DNA of 64,000 nucleotides, from the NCBI GenBank assembly GCA_036172665.1, contig CM069875.1, forward strand, positions 17,329,806 to 17,393,805, read 5' to 3'. Positions 1 through 11,260 of this stretch are shown here, in pieces. Origin of the DNA: Prosopocoilus inquinatus. Taxonomy: Eukaryota; Arthropoda; Insecta; Coleoptera; Lucanidae. The notes under the pieces are model-generated. The model did no database searches, was not told the origin of the DNA, and saw only the letters and a list, made by a program, of their open reading frames with translations. Position numbers and translations under genes: made by a program. How positions within the stretch are numbered: the first letter of the stretch is position 1; each line of letters opens with the position of its first letter.

Positions 1-1
1 T

Positions 2-150
2 GTATCTCACATCAGACTTACTGGAGTCCATCCAAACGTCAAATAACATGTTAGATAAGTAAGGATCGTTTAGATAAATCACAGGAACAACGCTAATACG
101 TGTTGTTTCGTTCAAAACTATTTCCAGCTTCTACTGCGTCCGAGAACTTT
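2..150. repeat. Reference monomer defining the phase used here
   Basis: This is the first complete monomer, starting at GTATC, 149 bp long and followed by the next GTATC at 151. I use this phase for all monomer coordinates. A consensus of common variants has 59 G+C in 149 bp (39.6%) and eight CpG sites. Nearly every monomer has a ClaI site (ATCGAT) about 65 bp in, lost in monomers with the ATCGTTTAG variant such as this one. At least eight monomer types can be told apart by the 24 bp before GTATC, for example TTCTGCTGCGTCCGATAATT, TCCTGCTGCGTCCAAAAACT, TTCTACTGCGTCCGAGAACT, TTCAGCTGCGTCCGAGAACT, ATCAGCTGCGTCCGAAAACG and a GCTGGGTCC form. Confidence 0.95.
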
Positions 151-381
151 GTATCTCTCATCAGAGTTACTGGAGTCCGTCCAAACGTCAAATAACATGA
201 TAGATGAGTAAGGATCGATTAGTTACATCACAGGAACAACGCTAATATGTGTTGTTTCGTTTAAAACTATTTCCAGCTCCTGCTGCGTCCAAAAACTTCG
301 TATCTCACATCGGAGTTACTAGAGTCCATCGAAACGTCAAATAACATGATAGATGAGTAAGGATCGATTACATATATCACA

Positions 382-407
382 GGAACAACGCTAATGCGTG
401 TTGTTTC
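382..407. other. Imperfect dyad in the monomer (example copy)
   Basis: A 26-bp stretch present in essentially every monomer forms an inverted repeat with arms GGAACAACGCT and CGTGTTGTTTC around a 4-base centre (AATG or AATA). Of 11 opposed positions, eight are Watson-Crick, two are G-T and one is a mismatch, so an RNA copy could form a stem of about 10 pairs. The commonly variable G/A base (AATG versus AATA) lies in the central loop. Dyads are a recurrent feature of satellites, proposed as cruciform-forming or protein-binding sites. Whether this one binds anything is unknown. Confidence 0.55.
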
Positions 408-564
408 ATTTAAAACTATTTCCAGCTTCTGCTGCGTCCGAAAATTTCGAATCTCACATCAGAGTTACTGGAGTCCATCGAAACGTCAAATAACATAGTA
501 GATAAGTAAGGATCGATTAGATACAGCACAGGAACAACGCTAATACGTGTTGTTTCGTTCAAAA

Positions 565-1458
565 CTATTTCCAGCTCCTGCTGCGTCCAAAAACTTCGTA
601 TCTCACATCGGAGTTACTAGAGTCCATCGAAATGTCAAATAACATGATAGATGAGTAAGGATCGATTAGATACATCACAGGAACAACGCTAATGCGTGTT
701 GTTTCGTTTAAAACTATTTCCAGCTTCAGCTGCGTCCGAGAACTTCGTATCTCACTTCAGAGTTACTGGAGTCCATCCAAACTTCAAGTAACATGATAGA
801 TGAGTAAGGATCGATTAGATACATCACAGGAACAACGCTAATGCGTGTTGTTTCATTTAAAACTATTTCCAGCTTCTGCTGCGTCCGATAATTTCGTATC
901 TCACATCAGAGTTACTGGAGTCCATCCAAACGTCAAATAACATGATAGATAAGTAAGGATCGATTAGATACATCACAAGAACAAGACGAATACGTGTTGT
1001 TTCGTTCAAAACTATTTCCAGCTTCTGCTGCGTCCGAGAACTTTGTATCTCACATCAGAGTTACTGGAGTCCATTCAAGCGTCAAATAACATGATAGATG
1101 AGTAAGGATCGATTAGATACATCACAGGAACAAGACGAATACGTGTTGTTTCGTTCAAAACTTTTTCCAGCTTCTGCTGGGTCCGAGAACTTTGTATCTC
1201 ACATCAGAGTTACTGGAGTCCATTCAAACGTCAAATAACATGATAGATGAGTAAGGATCGATTAGTTACATCACAGGAACAACGCTAATATGTGTTGTTT
1301 CGTTTAAAACTATTTCCAGCTGCTGCTGCGTCCGAAAATTTCGTATCTCACATTAGAGTTACTGGAGTCCATCGAAACGTCAAATAACATAGTAGCTAAG
1401 TAAGGATCGATTAGATACATCACAGGAACAACGCTAATACGTGTTGTTTCGTTCAAAA
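565..1458. repeat. B-type landmark interval in A, 894 bp (6 monomers)
   Basis: The interval runs between two copies of the landmark dimer (TCCAAAAACTTCG monomer followed by a CATCGAAATGTC monomer) at 565 and 1,459. The copy at 565 keeps GTATCTCAC near 750; the one at 1,459 has GTATCACAC at about 1,641. In A' the matching landmarks are 29,555 and 31,187, which are 1,632 bp apart, because A' holds five more monomers there plus a -8 and a +1 indel. Confidence 0.8.
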
Positions 1459-1879
1459 CTATTTCCAGCTCCTGCTGCGTCCAAAAACTTCGTATCTCAC
1501 ATCGGAGTTACCAGAGTCCATCGAAATGTCAAATAACATGATAGATGAGTAAGGATCGATTAGATACATCACAGGAACAACGCTAATGCGTGTTGTTTCG
1601 TTTAAAACTATTTCCAGCTTCAGCTGCGTCCGAGAACTTCGTATCACACTTCAGAGTTACTGGAGGTCATCCAAACGTCAAATAACATGATAGATGAGTA
1701 AGGATCGATTAGATACATCACAGGAACAACGCTAATGCGTGTTGTTTCGTTTAAAACTATTTCCAGCTTCAGCTGCGTCCGAGAACTTCGTATCTCACTT
1801 CAGAGTTACTGGAGTCCATTCAAACGTCAAATAACATGATAGATAAGTAAGGATCGATTAGATACATCACAAGAACAAG

Positions 1880-4310
1880 ACGAATACGTGTTGTTTCGTT
1901 CAAAACTATTTCCAGCTTCTGCTGGGTCCGAGAACTTTGTATCTCACATCAGAGTTACTGGAGTCCATTCAAACGTCAAATAACATGATAGATGAGTAAG
2001 GATCGATTAGATACATCACAGGAACAAGGCTAATACGTGTTGTTTCGTTTAAAACTATTTCCAGCATCAGCTGCGTCCGAAAACGTCGTATCTCACATCA
2101 AAGTTACTGGAGTCCATCCAAACATCAAATAACATGTTAGATAAGTAAGGATCGATTAGACACATCACAGGAACAACGCTAATACGTGTTGTTTCGTTTA
2201 AAATTAATTCCAGCTCCTGCTGCGTCCAAAAACTTCGTATCTCAAATCAGAGTTACTAGAGTCCATCGAAACGTCAAATAACATGATACAACAACGCTAA
2301 TGCGTGTTGTTTCATTTAAAACTATTTCCAGCTTCTGCTGCGTCCGGTAATTTCGTATCTCACATCAGAGTTACTGGAGGTCATCCAAACGTCAAATAAC
2401 ATGATAGATGGGTAAGGATCGATTAGATACATCACAGGAACAACGCTAATGCGTGTTGTTTCGTTTAAAACTATTTCCAGCTTCAGCTGCGTCCGAGAAC
2501 TTCGTATCTCACTTCAGAGTTACTGGAGTCCATCCAAACGTCAAATAACATGATAGATGAGTAAGGATCGATTAGATACATCACAGGAACAACGCTAATG
2601 CGTGTTGTTTCATTTAAAACTATTTCCAGCTTCTGCTGCTTCCGATAATTTCGTATCTCACATCAGAGTTACTGGAGTCCATCCAAACGTCAAATAACAT
2701 GTTAGATAAGTAAGGATCGATTAGATACATCACAGGAACAACGCTAATGCGTGTTGTTTCGTTTAAAACTATTTCCAGCTTCAGCTGCGTCCGAGAACTT
2801 TGTATCTCTCATCAGAGTTACTGGAGTCCGTCCAAACGTCAAATAACATGATAGATGAGTAAGGATCGATTAGATACATCACAGGAACAACGCTAATGCG
2901 TGTTGTTTCATTTAAAACTATTTCCAGCTTCTGCTGCGTCCGGTAATTTCGTATCTCACATCAGAGTTACTGGAGGTCATCCAAACGTCAAATAACATGA
3001 TAGATGGGTAAGGATCGATTAGATACATCACAGGAACAACGCTAATGCGTGTTGTTTCGTTTAAAACTATTTCCAGCTTCAGCTGCGTCCGAAAACGTCG
3101 TATCTCACATCAGAGTTACTGGAGTCCATCGAAACGCCAAATAACATGATAGATGAGTAAGGATCGATTATATACATCACAGGAACAACGCTAATGCGTG
3201 TTGTTTCGTTTAAAACTATTTCCAGCATCTGCTGCGTCCGAAAATTTCGTATCTCACATCAAAGTTACTGGAGTCCATCGAAACGCCAAATAACATGTTA
3301 GATAAGTAAGGATCGATTAGATACATCACAGGAACAACGCTAATACGTGTTGTTTCGTTTAAAACTATTTCCAGCTCCTGCTGCGTCCAAAAACTTTGTA
3401 TCTCACCTCAGACTTACTGGAGTCCATCCAAACGTCAAATAACATGTTAGATAAGTAAGGATCGATTAGATACATCACAGGAACAACGCTAATGCGTGTT
3501 GTTTCATTTAAAACTATTTCCAGCTTCTGCTGCGTCCGATAATTTCGTATCTCACATCAGAGTTACTGGAGTCCATCCAAACGTCAAATAACATGTTAGA
3601 TAAGTAAGGATCGTTTAGATACATCACAGGAACAACGCTAATGCGTGTTGTTTCGTTTAAAACTATTTCCAGATTCTGCTGCGTCCGAAAACGTCGTATC
3701 TCACATCAGAGCTACTGGAGTCCATCGAAACGCCAAATAACATTATAGATGAGTAAGGATCGATTAGATACAGCACAGGAACAACGCTAATACGTGTTGT
3801 TTCGTTTAAAACTATTTCCAGCTCCTGCTGCGTCCAAAAACTTTGTATCTCACATCAGACTTACTGGAGTCCATCCACACGTCAAATAACATGTTAGATA
3901 AGTAAGGATCGTTTAGATACATCACAGGAACAACGCTAATACGTGTTGTTTCGTTCAAAACTATTTCCAGCTTCAGCTGCGTCCGAAAACGTCGTATCTC
4001 ACATCAGAGTTACTGGAGTCCATCGAAACGCCAAATAACATGATAGATGAGTAAGGATCGATTAGATACATCACAGGAACAAGACGAATACGTGTTGTTT
4101 CGTTCAAAACTATTTCCAGCTTCTGCTGCGTCCGAGAACTTTGTATCTCACATCAGAGTTACTGGAGTCCATTCAAACGTCAAATAACATGATAGATGAG
4201 TAAGGATCGATTAGTTACATCACAAGAACAACGCTAATACGTGTTGTTTCGTTCAAAACTATTTCCAGCTTCCGCTGCGTCCGAGAACTTTGTATCTCAC
4301 ATCAGAGTTA
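1880..4310. repeat. HOR unit A-1 of the 2,651-bp (18-monomer) repeat
   Basis: This is the first of two copies with offset exactly 2,651 bp, which is 18 x 149 minus the 31-bp deletion carried by one monomer. Landmarks that repeat at this spacing are GCTGGGTCC (1,921 and 4,572), the short monomer (2,237 and 4,888) and the ACAGCAC variant (3,770 and 6,421). Similarity starts after a differing CATTCAAACG/CATTCAAGCG monomer and ends where CATCCAAAC with GTTAGATAAG meets CATTCAAAC with GATAGATGAG. Edges are good to about 100 bp. Confidence 0.8.
2237..2354. repeat. Short monomer, 118 bp (31-bp deletion), copy 1
   Basis: After CATGATA the sequence jumps to CAACAACGC, so 31 bp normally containing the GTAAGGATCGATT block are missing. 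The loss can be explained as 23 bp between two GATA tetramers plus 8 bp just before the dyad. The same lesion recurs at 4,888, 32,114 and 34,765. Full-length relatives with the same flanks occur in B near 15,020, 18,010, 22,330 and 27,990 and in B' near 58,320, so the deletion arose in the A lineage and was amplified. Confidence 0.95.
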
Positions 4311-4530
4311 CTGGAGTCCATCCAAACGTCAAATAACATGTTAGATAAGTAAGGATCGATTAGATACATCACAGGAACAACGCTAATGCGTGTTGTTTCG
4401 TTAAAAACTATTTCCAGCTTCTGCTGCGTCCGAGAACTTTGTATCTCACATCAGAGTTACTGGAGTCCATTCAAGCGTCAAATAACATGATAGATGAGTA
4501 AGGATCGATTAGATACATCACAGGAACAAG

Positions 4531-6961
4531 ACGAATACGTGTTGTTTCGTTCAAAACTATTTCCAGCTTCTGCTGGGTCCGAGAACTTTGTATCTCACAT
4601 CAGAGTTACTGGAGTCCATTCAAACGTCAAATAACATGATAGATGAGTAAGGATCGATTAGATACATCACAGGAACAAGGCTAATACGTGTTGTTTCGTT
4701 TAAAACTATTTCCAGCATCAGCTGCGTCCGAAAACGTCGTATCTCACATCAAAGTTACTGGAGTCCATCCAAACATCAAATAACATGTTAGATAAGTAAG
4801 GATCGATTAGACACATCACAGGAACAACGCTAATACGTGTTGTTTCGTTTAAAATTAATTCCAGCTCCTGCTGCGTCCAAAAACTTCGTATCTCAAATCA
4901 GAGTTACTAGAGTCCATCGAAACGTCAAATAACATGATACAACAACGCTAATGCGTGTTGTTTCATTTAAAACTATTTCCAGCTTCTGCTGCGTCCGGTA
5001 ATTTCGTATCTCACATCAGAGTTACTGGAGGTCATCCAAACGTCAAATAACATGATAGATGGGTAAGGATCGATTAGATACATCACAGGAACAACGCTAA
5101 TGCGTGTTGTTTCGTTTAAAACTATTTCCAGCTTCAGCTGCGTCCGAGAACTTCGTATCTCACTTCAGAGTTACTGGAGTCCATCCAAACGTCAAATAAC
5201 ATGATAGATGAGTAAGGATCGATTAGATACATCACAGGAACAACGCTAATGCGTGTTGTTTCATTTAAAACTATTTCCAGCTTCTGCTGCGTCCGATAAT
5301 TTCGTATCTCACATCAGAGTTACTGGAGTCCATCCAAACGTCAAATAACATGTTAGATAAGTAAGGATCGATTAGATACATCACAGGAACAACGCTAATG
5401 CGTGTTGTTTCGTTTAAAACTATTTCCAGCTTCAGCTGCGTCCGAGAACTTTGTATCTCTCATCAGAGTTACTGGAGTCCGTCCAAACGTCAAATAACAT
5501 GATAGATGAGTAAGGATCGATTAGATACATCACAGGAACAACGCTAATGCGTGTTGTTTCATTTAAAACTATTTCCAGCTTCTGCTGCGTCCGGTAATTT
5601 CGTATCTCACATCAGAGTTACTGGAGGTCATCCAAACGTCAAATAACATGATAGATGGGTAAGGATCGATTAGATACATCACAGGAACAACGCTAATGCG
5701 TGTTGTTTCGTTTAAAACTATTTCCAGCTTCAGCTGCGTCCGAAAACGTCGTATCTCACATCAGAGTTACTGGAGTCCATCGAAACGCCAAATAACATGA
5801 TAGATGAGTAAGGATCGATTAGATACATCACAGGAACAACGCTAATGCGTGTTGTTTCGTTTAAAACTATTTCCAGCATCTGCTGCGTCCGAAAATTTCG
5901 TATCTCACATCAAAGTTACTGGAGTCCATCGAAACGCCAAATAACATGTTAGATAAGTAAGGATCGATTAGATACATCACAGGAACAACGCTAATACGTG
6001 TTGTTTCGTTTAAAACTATTTCCAGCTCCTGCTGCGTCCAAAAACTTTGTATCTCACCTCAGACTTACTGGAGTCCATCCAAACGTCAAATAACATGTTA
6101 GATAAGTAAGGATCGATTAGATACATCACAGGAACAACGCTAATGCGTGTTGTTTCATTTAAAACTATTTCCAGCTTCTGCTGCGTCCGATAATTTCGTA
6201 TCTCACATCAGAGTTACTGGAGTCCATCCAAACGTCAAATAACATGTTAGATAAGTAAGGATCGTTTAGATATATCACAGGAACAACGCTAATGCGTGTT
6301 GTTTCGTTTAAAACTATTTCCAGCTTCTGCTGCGTCCGAAAACGTCGTATCTCACATCAGAGCTACTGGAGTCCATCGAAACGCCAAATAACATTATAGA
6401 TGAGTAAGGATCGATTAGATACAGCACAGGAACAACGCTAATACGTGTTGTTTCGTTTAAAACTATTTCCAGCTCCTGCTGCGTCCAAAAACTTTGTATC
6501 TCACATCAGACTTACTGGAGTCCATCCACACGTCAAATAACATGTTAGATAAGTAAGGATCGTTTAGATACATCACAGGAACAACGCTAATACGTGTTGT
6601 TTCGTTCAAAACTATTTCCAGCTTCAGCTGCGTCCGAAAACGTCGTATCTCACATCAGAGTTACTGGAGTCCATCGAAACGCCAAATAACATGATAGATG
6701 AGTAAGGATCGATTAGATACATCACAGGAACAAGACGAATACGTGTTGTTTCGTTCAAAACTATTTGCAGCTTCTGCTGCGTCCGAGAACTTTGTATCTC
6801 ACATCAGAGTTACTGGAGTCCATTCAAACGTCAAATAACATGATAGATGAGTAAGGATCGATTAGTTACATCACAAGAACAACGCTAATACGTGTTGTTT
6901 CGTTCAAAACTATTTCCAGCTTCTGCTGCGTCCGAGAACTTTGTATCTCACATCAGAGTTA
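4531..6961. repeat. HOR unit A-2 of the 2,651-bp repeat
   Basis: Second copy of the 18-monomer unit, separated from the first by about 1.5 monomers. It differs by only scattered single bases, for example TTTGCAG near 6,768 where unit A-1 has TTTCCAG near 4,117. The part from about 5,394 onward was copied again within A (see 7,778-10,161). Confidence 0.8.
4888..5005. repeat. Short monomer, 118 bp, copy 2
   Basis: Identical lesion to the one at 2,237, exactly 2,651 bp downstream, with the same flanking monomer types (AAATTAATTCC monomer before, TCCGGTAATTTCG after). It shows that the deletion predates the 18-monomer HOR duplication. Confidence 0.95.
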
Positions 6962-7777
6962 CTGGAGTCCATTCAAACGTCAAATAACATGATAGATGAG
7001 TAAGGATCGATTAGATACATCACAGGAACAACGCTAATACGTGTTGTTTCGTTTAAAACTATTTCCAGCTTCTGCTGCGTCCGAAAATTTCGTATCTCAC
7101 ATCAGAGATACTGGAGTCCATCCAAACGTCAAATAACATGATAGATGAGTAAGGATCGATTAGATACATCACAGGAACAACGCTAATACGTGTTGTTTCG
7201 TTTAAAACTATTTCCAGCTCCTGCTGCGTCCAAAAATTTCGTATCTCACATCAGAGTTACTAGAGTCCATCGAAACGTCAAATAACATGATAGATGAGTA
7301 AGGATCGATTAGATACATCACAGGAACAACGCTAATGCGTGTTGTTTCATTTAAAACTATTTCCAGCTTCTGCTGCGTCCGATAATTTCGTATCTCACAT
7401 CAGAGTTACTTGAGGTCATCCAAACGTCAAATAACATGATAGATGAGTAAGGATCGATTAGATACATCACAGGAACAACGCTAATGCGTGTTGTTTCGTT
7501 TAAAACTATTTCCAGCTTCAGCTGCGTCCGAGAACTTCGTATCTCACTTCAGAGTTACTGGAGTCCATCCAAACGTCAAATAAGATGATAGATAAGTAAG
7601 GATCGATTAGATACATCACAGGAACAAGACGAATACGTGTTGTTTCGTTCAAAACTATTTCCAGCTTCTGCTGCGTCCGAGAACTTTGTATCTCACATCA
7701 GAGTTACTGGAGTCCAATCAAACGTCAAATAACATGATAGATGAGTAAGGATCGATTAGATACATCACAGGAACAAA
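5394..7777. repeat. Left copy of a 2,384-bp (16-monomer) tandem duplication
   Basis: This block is repeated immediately downstream with offset 2,384 = 16 x 149. Landmark pairs are ACAGCAC (6,421 and 8,805), TAAGATG (7,581 and 9,965) and CAATCAAAC (about 7,715 and 10,099). I noticed only two differences between the copies: TATATCAC versus TACATCAC near 6,271/8,655, and AAACTATTTGC versus AAACTTTTTGC near 6,762/9,146. The duplication is absent from A'. Confidence 0.85.
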
Positions 7778-10161
7778 GCTAATGCGTGTTGTTTCGTTTA
7801 AAACTATTTCCAGCTTCAGCTGCGTCCGAGAACTTTGTATCTCTCATCAGAGTTACTGGAGTCCGTCCAAACGTCAAATAACATGATAGATGAGTAAGGA
7901 TCGATTAGATACATCACAGGAACAACGCTAATGCGTGTTGTTTCATTTAAAACTATTTCCAGCTTCTGCTGCGTCCGGTAATTTCGTATCTCACATCAGA
8001 GTTACTGGAGGTCATCCAAACGTCAAATAACATGATAGATGGGTAAGGATCGATTAGATACATCACAGGAACAACGCTAATGCGTGTTGTTTCGTTTAAA
8101 ACTATTTCCAGCTTCAGCTGCGTCCGAAAACGTCGTATCTCACATCAGAGTTACTGGAGTCCATCGAAACGCCAAATAACATGATAGATGAGTAAGGATC
8201 GATTAGATACATCACAGGAACAACGCTAATGCGTGTTGTTTCGTTTAAAACTATTTCCAGCATCTGCTGCGTCCGAAAATTTCGTATCTCACATCAAAGT
8301 TACTGGAGTCCATCGAAACGCCAAATAACATGTTAGATAAGTAAGGATCGATTAGATACATCACAGGAACAACGCTAATACGTGTTGTTTCGTTTAAAAC
8401 TATTTCCAGCTCCTGCTGCGTCCAAAAACTTTGTATCTCACCTCAGACTTACTGGAGTCCATCCAAACGTCAAATAACATGTTAGATAAGTAAGGATCGA
8501 TTAGATACATCACAGGAACAACGCTAATGCGTGTTGTTTCATTTAAAACTATTTCCAGCTTCTGCTGCGTCCGATAATTTCGTATCTCACATCAGAGTTA
8601 CTGGAGTCCATCCAAACGTCAAATAACATGTTAGATAAGTAAGGATCGTTTAGATACATCACAGGAACAACGCTAATGCGTGTTGTTTCGTTTAAAACTA
8701 TTTCCAGCTTCTGCTGCGTCCGAAAACGTCGTATCTCACATCAGAGCTACTGGAGTCCATCGAAACGCCAAATAACATTATAGATGAGTAAGGATCGATT
8801 AGATACAGCACAGGAACAACGCTAATACGTGTTGTTTCGTTTAAAACTATTTCCAGCTCCTGCTGCGTCCAAAAACTTTGTATCTCACATCAGACTTACT
8901 GGAGTCCATCCACACGTCAAATAACATGTTAGATAAGTAAGGATCGTTTAGATACATCACAGGAACAACGCTAATACGTGTTGTTTCGTTCAAAACTATT
9001 TCCAGCTTCAGCTGCGTCCGAAAACGTCGTATCTCACATCAGAGTTACTGGAGTCCATCGAAACGCCAAATAACATGATAGATGAGTAAGGATCGATTAG
9101 ATACATCACAGGAACAAGACGAATACGTGTTGTTTCGTTCAAAACTTTTTGCAGCTTCTGCTGCGTCCGAGAACTTTGTATCTCACATCAGAGTTACTGG
9201 AGTCCATTCAAACGTCAAATAACATGATAGATGAGTAAGGATCGATTAGTTACATCACAAGAACAACGCTAATACGTGTTGTTTCGTTCAAAACTATTTC
9301 CAGCTTCTGCTGCGTCCGAGAACTTTGTATCTCACATCAGAGTTACTGGAGTCCATTCAAACGTCAAATAACATGATAGATGAGTAAGGATCGATTAGAT
9401 ACATCACAGGAACAACGCTAATACGTGTTGTTTCGTTTAAAACTATTTCCAGCTTCTGCTGCGTCCGAAAATTTCGTATCTCACATCAGAGATACTGGAG
9501 TCCATCCAAACGTCAAATAACATGATAGATGAGTAAGGATCGATTAGATACATCACAGGAACAACGCTAATACGTGTTGTTTCGTTTAAAACTATTTCCA
9601 GCTCCTGCTGCGTCCAAAAATTTCGTATCTCACATCAGAGTTACTAGAGTCCATCGAAACGTCAAATAACATGATAGATGAGTAAGGATCGATTAGATAC
9701 ATCACAGGAACAACGCTAATGCGTGTTGTTTCATTTAAAACTATTTCCAGCTTCTGCTGCGTCCGATAATTTCGTATCTCACATCAGAGTTACTTGAGGT
9801 CATCCAAACGTCAAATAACATGATAGATGAGTAAGGATCGATTAGATACATCACAGGAACAACGCTAATGCGTGTTGTTTCGTTTAAAACTATTTCCAGC
9901 TTCAGCTGCGTCCGAGAACTTCGTATCTCACTTCAGAGTTACTGGAGTCCATCCAAACGTCAAATAAGATGATAGATAAGTAAGGATCGATTAGATACAT
10001 CACAGGAACAAGACGAATACGTGTTGTTTCGTTCAAAACTATTTCCAGCTTCTGCTGCGTCCGAGAACTTTGTATCTCACATCAGAGTTACTGGAGTCCA
10101 ATCAAACGTCAAATAACATGATAGATGAGTAAGGATCGATTAGATACATCACAGGAACAAG
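7778..10161. repeat. Right copy of the 2,384-bp tandem duplication
   Basis: Right-hand copy of the 16-monomer block, found only in A. The crossover lies between 7,744 and 7,784: left of it the sequence follows the 10.1-kb version (GATAGATGAG), right of it the 5.4-kb version (AATGCG). Base 7,777 is A, whereas the parental positions have C (5,393) and G (10,161), so a new base sits inside the joint. Confidence 0.85.
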
Positions 10162-11114
10162 GCTAATACGTGTTGTTTCGTTTAAAACTATTTCCAGCAT
10201 CAGCTGCGTCCGAAAACGTCGTATCTCACATCAAAGTTACTGGAATCCATCTAAACATCAAATAACATGTTAGATAAGTAAGGATCGATTAGATACATCA
10301 CAGGAACAACGCTAATACGTGTTGTTTCGTTTAAAACTATTTCCAGCTCCTGCTGCGTCCAAAAACTTTGTATCTCACATCAGAGTTACTGGAGTCCATC
10401 CAAACGTCAAATAACATGTTAGATAAGTAAGGATCGTTTAGATACATCACAGGAACAACGCTAATGCCTGTTGTTTCATTTAAAACTATTTCCAGCTTCT
10501 GCTGCGTCCGATAATTTCGTATCTCACATCAGAGTTACTGGAGTCCATCCAAACGTCAAATAACATGATAGATGAGTAAGGATCGATTAGATACATCACA
10601 GGAACAACGCTAATGCGTGTTGTTTCATTTAAAACTATTTCCAGCTTCTGCTGCGTCCGATAATTTCGTATCTCACATCAGAGTTACTGGAGTCCATCCA
10701 AACGTCAAATAACATGATAGATAAGTAAGGATCGATTAGATACATCACAGGAACAAGACGAATACGTGTTGTTTCGTTTAAAACTATTTCCAGCATCAGC
10801 TGCGTCCGAAAACGTCGTATCTCACATCAGAGTTACTGGAGTCCATCCAAACGTCAAATAACATGTTAGATAAGTAAGGATCGTTTAGATACATCACAGG
10901 AACAACGCTAATGCGTGTTGTTTCGTTTAAAACTATTTCCAGCTTCTGCTGCGTCCGAAAATTTCGTATCTCACATCAGAGATACTGGAGTCCATCCAAA
11001 CGTCAAATAACATGATAGATGAGTAAGGATCGATTAGATACATCACAGGAACAACGCTAATATGTGTTGTTTCGTTTAAAACTATTTCCAGCTCCTGCTG
11101 CGTCCAAAAACTTC

Positions 11115-11260
11115 TTATCTCACATCAGAGTTACTAGAGTCCATCGAAACGTCAAATAACATGATAGATGAGTAAGGATCGATTAGATACATCACAGGAA
11201 CAACGCTAATGCGTGTTGTTTCATTTAAAACTATTTCCAGCTTCTGCTGCGTCCGAAAAC
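11115..11260. repeat. 146-bp monomer (3-bp deletion), copy in A
   Basis: The monomer ends CCGAAAACGTATC instead of CCGAAAACGTCGTATC, a 3-bp loss just before the phase point. It lies between two near-identical monomers carrying CTTCTTATC (11,111 and 11,406). The same lesion is at 38,757-38,902, offset 27,642, so it predates the A/A' split. Confidence 0.93.

Noticed and set aside
1459..1647. Eleven near-identical 62-codon minus-strand open frames as a small gene family
   Set aside because: They start at GTG, span two satellite monomers, and appear or vanish with single variants of the repeat. Adjacent monomers shift frame (149 is 2 mod 3). No promoter, signal or domain is visible. Their similarity is that of the satellite itself.
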